Assembly: GCA_039930045.1 (NCBI GenBank)
Contig: JBDSQB010000016.1
Location: 124,001 to 188,000 of the forward strand
Length of the DNA: 64,000 nt
Direction: 5' to 3'
DNA from: Chthoniobacterales bacterium
GTDB lineage: Bacteria; Verrucomicrobiota; Verrucomicrobiia; Chthoniobacterales; DASVRZ01
Shown here: piece by piece, positions 54,150-60,386 of the stretch
Position numbering within the stretch: the first letter of the stretch is position 1
Layout of the letters: the number at the start of each line of letters is the position of its first letter
Made by a program: the position numbers and the translations under genes
The notes under the pieces: generated by a model
Database searches by the model: none
Seen by the model: the letters and a program-made list of their open reading frames with translations, nothing else
What the model was told of the DNA's origin: nothing

Positions 54150-55661
54150 ATGAGTGACTGGGGATCTGTTGCGTCTCGGCTGACTGCTGGCAATGGCTAC
54201 CCCGGCGGCGTTGTCGGGTCGGCAAATAGCCTGAGTCCCACGAAAGGCGCGTCAGGCTTACAGATTGGCTCGACACAGGCAGGCGCGGAGCTGGGGCGAT
54301 TGCCGACGAAGGAGGACATCGGCGGCGTTGGCTTCCAGCGGATCGCAACGGATGGCGGGCAACCGGACCCAAGAGGCGGCGTGTCAGCAAATCGGCCAGC
54401 CTCGGACATTCCAGACTCTGGAAAACGTCGTTACACTCTGCGGCGTGGCCTTCACAGCGGACTTGAGATCAAACTGACGCCGCAAGGCGTCAGGAAAGCA
54501 CTTCCTGCGCCTCCACGCGCATTCACCTACCACGCACAGCCTAAACGCGATGCAGCAGCCGCACAGGGCGAGAAATATGGTGTTTCGGCGTCGTCGGCGT
54601 TAGTCGGCCACGGAGTGGCCGGCGAAGCCGATGCGCTTCCTTGTCTATTTAGAAACAACTGCACCGATTCCATAGGAGAACCGGTGCGGAAGCTGACCGG
54701 TGCGGAGCGGAAACGCGCTCACACGTGCATGGAAAATGCGCAGCATTTCATTAATCATTACGGCCTCGAAAACTGCGGGTTTCTGACAATCACGCACGCC
54801 GAGGACGGACCAATCGGCTTCGGCGAATTTCAGCGGCGTCTCCACTCCGCCATGACACATTTCCTCCGGCCAGCCTTCGACGATTACATGGGCGCACTCG
54901 AATTTGCCAAACGGGAACACCTCCATTTCATCGTGGCGTGCGGAACGGATATCAGAACTGGCTTCGACTTCGATCATTACCACGAGACGATGATCTGGCA
55001 AAAAAGCGGGCGCAAAGGCCCGAAGCCGGTTGGGAACTTGAACCGCTGCGAATGGCTCAAGGAAATGCACGCGTCCTTGTGTGACAGATTGCCAGATTAC
55101 GGGCTAGGACGCGCGGAACTGGTCCCAATCTGGAAAAGTGCTGAGGCAGTCGGATACTACCTCGGCGGCTACCTCTCGAAGTCGATCCCGAACCGACTCC
55201 CGGAACACAAAGGCGCAAGGTTCATGCGCTACAGCAAAACCGCTCCTCGGATCGTCAAGGGTAGCTTTGCATGGCTGGGTGTTCACTCATGGCTCTGGCG
55301 ACAAAAACTGGCTACTTTCGCAGCACACCACGACTGCAAAGACGAGGCGGATTTGAAGTCAATCTTTGGCACGCACTGGGCCTATCACATGAGAGCCGCA
55401 ATCCTCGCAACGGATTTGTCCTGGTATTTAACGGGGCACCACGCAAAGGCTGATGGCAGGGGAGACGAAAACATGGACTTGGACGCTCCGTATTACCCGC
55501 CAGCCCGCCCGATGACAGGCAGGGAAGTGAGAAAAATGCTTAATGATATCGAAATCAAAAAGATAGTCGAAGCGCATCCGGTTCACTTAAGGGAAACGAG
55601 GGAATCTCCGGGTTACCAACAGGCGATAGCGGAGTGGGAAAGCTACAACCGGCCCTTCTAG
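54150..55661 (+). CDS. HUH-type rolling-circle replication initiator (Rep)
   Basis: Frame of 503 residues. From about residue 190 it carries HUH endonuclease features: FLTITH (211-216, motif 1), the H-L-H metal motif in EHLHFIVACG (257-259), and a Tyr motif GYYLGGYLSK with tyrosines 336, 337 and 341 and Lys 344. This fits a replication initiator that nicks one strand and stays bound through Tyr. The first ~150 residues look unlike any domain and could be non-coding; an internal ATG at 54729 (MENAQHF) is an alternative start. Relatives are found in plasmids and ssDNA phages. Confidence 0.78.
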   Translation: MSDWGSVASRLTAGNGYPGGVVGSANSLSPTKGASGLQIGSTQAGAELGRLPTKEDIGGVGFQRIATDGGQPDPRGGVSANRPASDIPDSGKRRYTLRRGLHSGLEIKLTPQGVRKALPAPPRAFTYHAQPKRDAAAAQGEKYGVSASSALVGHGVAGEADALPCLFRNNCTDSIGEPVRKLTGAERKRAHTCMENAQHFINHYGLENCGFLTITHAEDGPIGFGEFQRRLHSAMTHFLRPAFDDYMGALEFAKREHLHFIVACGTDIRTGFDFDHYHETMIWQKSGRKGPKPVGNLNRCEWLKEMHASLCDRLPDYGLGRAELVPIWKSAEAVGYYLGGYLSKSIPNRLPEHKGARFMRYSKTAPRIVKGSFAWLGVHSWLWRQKLATFAAHHDCKDEADLKSIFGTHWAYHMRAAILATDLSWYLTGHHAKADGRGDENMDLDAPYYPPARPMTGREVRKMLNDIEIKKIVEAHPVHLRETRESPGYQQAIAEWESYNRPF

Positions 55662-55667
55662 GAAAAT

Positions 55668-55695
55668 GTCATACAAAATAAATGAAACGTCATAC
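55668..55695 (+). promoter_or_regulatory. GTCATAC direct repeats spaced 21 bp
   Basis: GTCATACA occurs at 55668 and at 55689, 21 bp apart, in the gap between rep and the small HTH gene. Two helical turns apart, they are a likely operator or excisionase-binding pair for that HTH protein. Confidence 0.55.
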
Positions 55696-55744
55696 ATACA
55701 AGGAGAAAAAAGCAGCTTATCTCAGAGGCAAATAGCCCTACTTT

Positions 55745-55993
55745 ATGAAATACAGCGACATCATTTGCATTCCGCCTTCTGCAAGACTTATCCGTCTTGA
55801 GGCAGCTGCTGCTTACGTGGCAGGAGAACAAAACTTAAAAGGAGCGGTGCAAGCAGGTTGGTTCAAGCCTGTGGTAAAACATAAGGGCTGTACCGCATAC
55901 GATGTGAGAGACTTAGATGTCGCGATAGACCGCGCAAAGCTGGATGGAGAATGGCCCAAGTGTCAGCCTGCGCGGTCAATGTCAGAGTCCTGA
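55745..55993 (+). CDS. Small helix-turn-helix protein, excisionase-like
   Basis: Protein of 82 residues. Residues about 15-70 (RLIRLEAAAAYVAGEQNLKGAVQAGWFKPVVK...AYDVRDLDVAIDRA) resemble a MerR/excisionase-type winged HTH: a first helix with the AAAYV turn, a second helix, a wing with KHKGCTAYDV and a final helix. Such proteins direct excision by integrases and repress element genes. Its 3' end overlaps the convergent integrase end by 31 bp, typical of xis/int pairs. A plausible start at ATG 55745 has weak Shine-Dalgarno potential. Confidence 0.75.
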   Translation: MKYSDIICIPPSARLIRLEAAAAYVAGEQNLKGAVQAGWFKPVVKHKGCTAYDVRDLDVAIDRAKLDGEWPKCQPARSMSES

Positions 55994-56967
55994 GCAATCA
56001 GATGAGCATAATGCCGCTCTACCACTTGGATGCCATCGCCCAGCCAGATGGCTGTCTTGGACATCGAAACTCCAGCACTAACCAGCAAGCTGGCAAAGGT
56101 GTGTCTCATGGTGTGGGCGGTGACCCACTCACAGCCTTGCTCGGCCATATAGTCATCGAAAGGACGACGGAAATCATAACGATATTCGCTAACTCCATGC
56201 GCGACATCCGGTTTCACAATGTAGCCGTCACAGCGGGGAATACTGGCAAGAAAAGCCTCCAACCTTTTGGAAAGGGGAATGGTGCGCCCTTTTCGGTTCT
56301 TGGTTTGAAAAGTATCTGTGTTTTGTACTCGCAGCAGCCCCGCGTTCAGATCAACCCAGTTCCACCTGGCTTCGATGATTTCATTTTTTCTAAGACCTGC
56401 ATGGAAGCCAAGGTTCAGAATCAATGCCATTTCTGGACTCGGCGCATTCTCCAGCAACTGATTTCGCAATTCAGGCGAGCAGAAACGCTCTTTGGCAAGT
56501 TCCGAGACTTTCGCCATTCGGAAGTTGAACGGGTTTTGGCGGATCTTGCCTTCTGCCAAAAGCCAAGAAAAAAAGCCTTTCAAAGCTCGCACATACGACT
56601 GTGCGGCGGCTTCGGTCATCCGGGCGCGTTGCTCCGCAAACCACCGTTTTGTCACATTTTCTGTCACAGCAACGACGCTGATGCTTCCAATGTCGCCGAT
56701 AAACTGGAAAATAATTCGTCGAGACCACGAGCTGGTTTTCTTGCTGTGGCGTCCTTCCTTGGCTCGGGAATTCAAATACTTCTCCGCCATAGCTTCCAGC
56801 GTGTGCTTGTCGTCGCTAGGGACGCTTCCCTTGATCTCTACTGCCCTCGTAATAGCCGAGGAAAGATCGGCGGTTTGCAGGCTGAAAAATTGCCGTTTTC
56901 CTCCTGTTTGGATCGCAAGCCAGTAAACAGAGCCTCGGAGGTAAATGCCTTTGGGAAGATTCTTCAC
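55963..56967 (-). CDS. Tyrosine recombinase/integrase
   Basis: Integrase of 334 residues. N-terminal arm-binding part (about 1-50), core-binding helical domain (about 55-150) and catalytic domain (about 155-325). Catalytic residues: R193 in HAGLRKNEI, K in TKNRKGRTIPLS (about 223-226), H285-x-x-R288 in HTMRHTFAS, and the nucleophile Y320 in VERHYAHL. The usual Gly-His in the second box is Gly-Asp here, which also occurs in active phage integrases. It lies next to the right attachment repeat, with two TGTCACACTTT sites upstream of its start. Confidence 0.94.
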   Translation of the reverse strand: MKNLPKGIYLRGSVYWLAIQTGGKRQFFSLQTADLSSAITRAVEIKGSVPSDDKHTLEAMAEKYLNSRAKEGRHSKKTSSWSRRIIFQFIGDIGSISVVAVTENVTKRWFAEQRARMTEAAAQSYVRALKGFFSWLLAEGKIRQNPFNFRMAKVSELAKERFCSPELRNQLLENAPSPEMALILNLGFHAGLRKNEIIEARWNWVDLNAGLLRVQNTDTFQTKNRKGRTIPLSKRLEAFLASIPRCDGYIVKPDVAHGVSEYRYDFRRPFDDYMAEQGCEWVTAHTMRHTFASLLVSAGVSMSKTAIWLGDGIQVVERHYAHLIAQDSDIDRAG

Positions 56968-56972
56968 GCAAG

Positions 56973-56997
56973 TGTCACACTTTCGCTGTCACACTTT
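56973..56997 (+). promoter_or_regulatory. Paired TGTCACACTTT sites, right end
   Basis: Two copies of TGTCACACTTT start at 56973 and 56987 (14-bp spacing), between the integrase start (56967) and the right attachment repeat. A third copy is near the left end. They fit arm-type integrase sites or an integrase operator. Confidence 0.6.
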
Positions 56998-57040
56998 CAA
57001 AGTCAAACCAGAGCAAAGCAGCCCTCTCTAGAGGGAAAAT

Positions 57041-57088
57041 ATGGAGCCGGCTATCGGGCTCGAACCGATGACCTGCTGATTACAAATC
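57041..57088. repeat. Right attachment-site repeat (inside tRNA-Thr)
   Basis: Identical 48-bp partner of 54012-54059 within the intact tRNA. The flanking palindrome CTGATT-ACA-AATCAG, formed by the anticodon stem, is the probable core where strand exchange occurs. Confidence 0.93.
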
Positions 57089-57117
57089 AGCTGCTCTACC
57101 AACTGAGCTAAGCCGGC
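57042..57117 (-). tRNA. tRNA-Thr (anticodon TGT), CCA encoded
   Basis: Cloverleaf with acceptor arms GCCGGCT/AGCCGGC, D-arm AGCTCAGTTGGTAGAGC, anticodon loop TTTGTAA giving UGU, and T-arm GGTTCGAGCC. The 3' CCA is encoded (57042-57044). The gene is intact and serves as the integration site of the element that occupies lower coordinates. Confidence 0.96.
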
Positions 57118-57214
57118 AACTACGAGGGGTTAGAAATAGGCGGGATCGCTGGTGCGTGCAAGGTGAAATCTCGGTCGCGCACACTCCGTTTCGCTTCATG
57201 CATCCGTCGAGGGG

Positions 57215-57946
57215 ATGGATCGCGATGTTAGTTATATGGCCCTCACAACCCAACCTTTTGCCCACGTCAAAGCACTGGACGACATTGCCAGTGAAAACCG
57301 CTCCACCAATGTCAGCCACGCCGAGCGGATCGGCTCGCTGGTAGCCGGGAGTGCGCTGATTGTTCTCGGACTCGCCAAGCGTTCGACCAGCGGAGTTTTA
57401 CTCTCACTCGTCGGCGGTTTGCTGGTGCATCGCGGAGTCACCGGCCACTGCAGAGGCTACGCAGTGCTCGGCGTGGACACCGCGCGGCACGATCACCGGG
57501 GCGTGCCGGGAAATCATGGACACAAGATCGAGCGCAGCATCCGCATTCACCGGCCTGCGAATGAGATTTTTACCTTCTGGCGCAATCTCGAAAACATCCC
57601 GAAATTCATGGCCCGTGTGAAATTTGTCGAGGCTTCCAGCGGGCAACTTTCGCATTGGGTCGCCAAGGGACCGGGTGGAGTTACAGTCGAATGGGATGCG
57701 GAAGTCATCAACGAGCATCCCGACCAGATGATCGCCTGGCAGTCGCTACCGGGCGCGGAAATCGAGAGCGCAGGCTCGGTCTGGTTCACCCCACACGGCG
57801 ACATGACGGAGGTGAAACTTTCCATGCAATATCATCCACCGATGGGTGCGATCGGGGACGTGGTGACGAAGTTTCTGGGCGATTTGCCAGATCGCGAGAT
57901 CGAGGAGGATCTGGCCCGGCTCAAGCAGTTGATGGAAAATGCGTGA
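57215..57946 (+). CDS. SRPBCC-domain protein with N-terminal DUF2892-like membrane region
   Basis: Protein of 243 residues. The N-terminal part (about 40-85) has two short hydrophobic segments (GSLVAGSALIVLGLA and GVLLSLVGGLLVHRGV) like DUF2892. The C-terminal half (about 105-240) is a SRPBCC/polyketide-cyclase-like domain: HKIERSIRIHRPANEIFTFWRNLENIPKFMARVKFVE, VTVEWDAEVI, SVWFTPHGDMTEVKLSMQYHPP. Proteins with this pairing are linked to stress or membrane lipid binding. A second ATG at 57236 is possible. It is the first gene outside the mobile element. Confidence 0.82.
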   Translation: MDRDVSYMALTTQPFAHVKALDDIASENRSTNVSHAERIGSLVAGSALIVLGLAKRSTSGVLLSLVGGLLVHRGVTGHCRGYAVLGVDTARHDHRGVPGNHGHKIERSIRIHRPANEIFTFWRNLENIPKFMARVKFVEASSGQLSHWVAKGPGGVTVEWDAEVINEHPDQMIAWQSLPGAEIESAGSVWFTPHGDMTEVKLSMQYHPPMGAIGDVVTKFLGDLPDREIEEDLARLKQLMENA

Positions 57947-57970
57947 GCCCTGATTCGATTGGAAGTCGGC

Positions 57971-59356
57971 TCAAAAAACCGACCATTCCCAGAGCGCGGG
58001 ACTTTGAGTCCGGTTGGGCTTGGGAAAAACCAGTCGCAGAAATCGAGCTTCGACCGGTTTGTCGATGATTACCGGTGAACCGGACGCTGGCGTGGTGAGA
58101 TAGTTCGCCAGCGGATTCCAGCTTTTGCCATCGAGCGAGGTTTCGACGGAGCAGAGATAGGACTTCCAAGCGTATTCAAAACGAATTTCCTGGCTGGTGA
58201 TTTTCTGAACTTGGCCCAAGTCGAGTTGCAGCCAATTCTCCGGCGAATCCGGCGCGGGCGCCCAGCGAGTTGCATAGTTATCGTCGAGAACGCAAGCCGC
58301 GCCGGTGAATTCATCCTTCACACTCGACGCGGTCGCGGTGGCTTTTTCGGCCAGATTGACGCGACCTTGGAGCCGGTTTTGCAGGAAAGCCGAGCCGTCG
58401 TGGGAAGGGACCACATTTTCCATGAGCCCGTCGGCGGCGAACTTCAACTCATCCACGCAGACTTGACGACCGATGAATTTCGGGTCGAACGGAATGCTGT
58501 GGCGATGATACAAAATGTAGGTGCGACCCTCGTGGGTGAAGATCGCGTGGTGGCCGGTGCTGAGGATGTTGTTTGCCTTGTCGCTTCGCAGGACCGGACT
58601 GTTGCTCGCCTCGGTGAACGGCCCGAAAGGCGTGTCGCCCATGGCGTAATGCACCGCGTAAGTTTCCTCGATCGTCTTGCCGTGCGAATACATCAAATAG
58701 TAGTGCCCCGCATGCTTCGTCATGAAGGGACCCTCGAAATAATTCTTCGGCGTTACGTCGCGGACTTCTCCGTCGAAAGTGACCATGTCGGGCTTCAGTT
58801 TCACCGCCCAGCATTTGCCATTCACCCAATGCAAACCGGATCCCCAGTAGAGATAGGCCTGCCCGTCGTCATCGATAAACCCCTCGGCATCAATCATATG
58901 GAACCCAGGCCGGAAGGTTTGTGCGATGAGAGGCTTGTCGCCGAGAAGGTTTTTCCACGGCCCGGTTGGTGTGTCGGCCACGCCGGCCCAGACCTCGTTA
59001 TGGACCGAGACATACATGTAAAATTTCCCGTCGCGTCCGCGCAAAACGGACGGAGCCCAGACGCTGGAACTGCCGCCGGTCGGGCTTTTGCAGAGGGATT
59101 TCGTGGGCCAGTTCAGGGTTCGGAACGTCCAGTTTTTGAAGTCGGACGACTCCCAGCAACCGAGCGTTTCGTCGCCCCACGGATCAAGCGTCGCGTAGAT
59201 GTAATGTTTGCCGCCAAACTCCAGAATCGACGGATCGGCGTAGTATCCGGGCAAGATCGGATTGGTGGAATGCGGCGCGCGTCCGGGCAAGTCGGCGGAG
59301 TGCGCCAGCGGGCTAAACATGACGGTGAGCGCGAGGAAAACAGAGGGGAGTTTCAT
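57971..59356 (-). CDS. Secreted glycoside hydrolase family 43 protein with F5/8-type C domain
   Basis: Secreted five-bladed propeller glycosidase of 461 residues after ATG 59356; signal peptide about 1-20. The GH43 catalytic acids are visible: ADPSILEFGG (base Asp), MIDAEGFIDDDGQAYLYWG (middle Asp) and KNYFEGPFMTK (acid Glu). The C-terminal domain (about 320-460; NLAEKATATASSVKDEF, ATRWAPAPDSPENWLQLDLGQ) is a discoidin/CBM32-like carbohydrate binder. The likely substrates are arabinan or xylan side chains; the family has several specificities. Confidence 0.92.
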   Translation of the reverse strand: MKLPSVFLALTVMFSPLAHSADLPGRAPHSTNPILPGYYADPSILEFGGKHYIYATLDPWGDETLGCWESSDFKNWTFRTLNWPTKSLCKSPTGGSSSVWAPSVLRGRDGKFYMYVSVHNEVWAGVADTPTGPWKNLLGDKPLIAQTFRPGFHMIDAEGFIDDDGQAYLYWGSGLHWVNGKCWAVKLKPDMVTFDGEVRDVTPKNYFEGPFMTKHAGHYYLMYSHGKTIEETYAVHYAMGDTPFGPFTEASNSPVLRSDKANNILSTGHHAIFTHEGRTYILYHRHSIPFDPKFIGRQVCVDELKFAADGLMENVVPSHDGSAFLQNRLQGRVNLAEKATATASSVKDEFTGAACVLDDNYATRWAPAPDSPENWLQLDLGQVQKITSQEIRFEYAWKSYLCSVETSLDGKSWNPLANYLTTPASGSPVIIDKPVEARFLRLVFPKPNRTQSPALWEWSVF

Positions 59357-59503
59357 AAAAATGGGCGGGTTGATTGTGCGGGAAGTCGAGTTCCAATGCA
59401 CTCCGAAAGATGCCTGGCGGACAGGGCGTTATTTTTTGACACGCATTCACAACGAGGGAACGATTATTTTGCAGGGGCTTTCATTCCAACCAACACCACA
59501 CAC

Positions 59504-59955
59504 ATGAATACCACATTACCCAACACAAAAGACCTCAGCACCGAACCGCCGCGCAGCGCACGCGAGCGGATTCACGATTATGCGATCATCGCCCGCACGC
59601 TCGACAAATGTCGTGCGTCCATCGCCGGAATGCTGGGGGAGTATTATTCGATTGTCCGCTCGACAACATGCTTTTCGGCTTCAAGGAAGTGAGCGGAGAC
59701 GACTTTAAGGCCCAGGTGGAAAGCGGCGCGAGCGATGAGGAAGTTGCTGCCTGGCTCGACAAGACTGGTCTCAAGAAAACGTCCGACGAAGTGCGAGCAT
59801 GGAGTGACCGGGTGGAGGCTTACAAACCCTTCGAGGATCTGAACAAACGCGAGTGGTTTGAGCAGGAATGCGAGCCGCTCGGACTCGATCCGAAGACGAG
59901 CACGCTCTTCGATTATCTCGACGCCGACGACGAGGTGTTTCGCAGCAAAAAGTAG
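59504..59955 (+). pseudogene. DUF5069-like gene broken by a one-base frameshift
   Basis: Two consecutive frames together make one DUF5069-type protein. The first (from ATG 59504) reads TEPPRSARERIHDYAIIARTLDKCR...GMLGEY. At about 59645 the frame is lost; the next frame continues FDCPLDNMLFGFKEVSG and runs to 59955, ending DEVFRSKK. After the TAT codon at 59642-59644 two bases TA precede TTC where three are expected, consistent with a single-base deletion. There is a G5 run just upstream (59635-59639). Either a pseudogene, a sequencing error or, less likely, programmed frameshifting. Confidence 0.8.
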
Positions 59956-59981
59956 CCTGTCTGGCGAATAAGGGAGCAATC

Positions 59982-60386
59982 ATGGCGCGCATTTCCGATC
60001 TGAAAGTGCGGCTCTGGTCGGGCCATGTCGGCGGTTGGGAATGGCAGCATACGCTGGTGACTCGCGGTGGAAGCTGGCAGCCGGCGATCAACGCGTTTCG
60101 CTGCGAGAAATGCGTCTGCATCTGCGTCGATCTTTCGGGTGTGAATAAGGGCGACATCGAAGTGCAAGTCGAGCCGCGCCAGGTCGCGATCAGCGGCGTG
60201 CGCAACCCGCCCGAGCCGTTGGACGCCGACCGCAAGCCGCTGCAAATCATCGCCATGGAGATCGATTATGGGGCGTTTTCCCGAGTGATTCCGCTGCCAG
60301 TTGAGGTCGATGTCGGGCAAGTCACCGCCGAGCAGGAGCAGGGATTGCTCTGGATCGAGCTGCCCATTTTGAGGAACGACCCATGA
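59982..60386 (+). CDS. Small heat-shock protein (Hsp20 family)
   Basis: Alpha-crystallin-type chaperone of 134 residues. The core (about 35-125) has AINAFRCEKCVCICVDLSGVNKGDIEVQVEPRQVAISGVRN and the late strand QGLLWIELPI, equivalent to the G-x-L motif. A short N-terminal arm with several Trp precedes it and the C-terminal extension is very brief (LRNDP), so the IXI oligomerisation motif is absent or reduced. ATG 59982 has AGGGAGC a few bases upstream. Overlaps lon by the sequence ATGA, implying coordinated heat-stress expression. Confidence 0.85.
   Translation: MARISDLKVRLWSGHVGGWEWQHTLVTRGGSWQPAINAFRCEKCVCICVDLSGVNKGDIEVQVEPRQVAISGVRNPPEPLDADRKPLQIIAMEIDYGAFSRVIPLPVEVDVGQVTAEQEQGLLWIELPILRNDP

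Larger units (their letters stand above)
54012..57088. mobile_element. 3.0-kb integrative element in tRNA-Thr (Rep, HTH protein, integrase)
   Basis: Inserted unit of 3,029 bp (start of left repeat to start of right repeat) flanked by 48-bp direct repeats of tRNA-Thr. It carries only three genes: an HUH-motif replication protein (54150-55661, +), a small HTH protein (55745-55993, +) and a tyrosine recombinase (55963-56967, -). No mobilisation, capsid, resistance or toxin gene fits. Copies of TGTCACACTTT lie near both ends. The integrase half is visibly AT-richer than flanking genes. The combination suggests an element that integrates by tyrosine recombination and replicates by rolling circle, or a satellite using another element for transfer. 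Confidence 0.88.
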
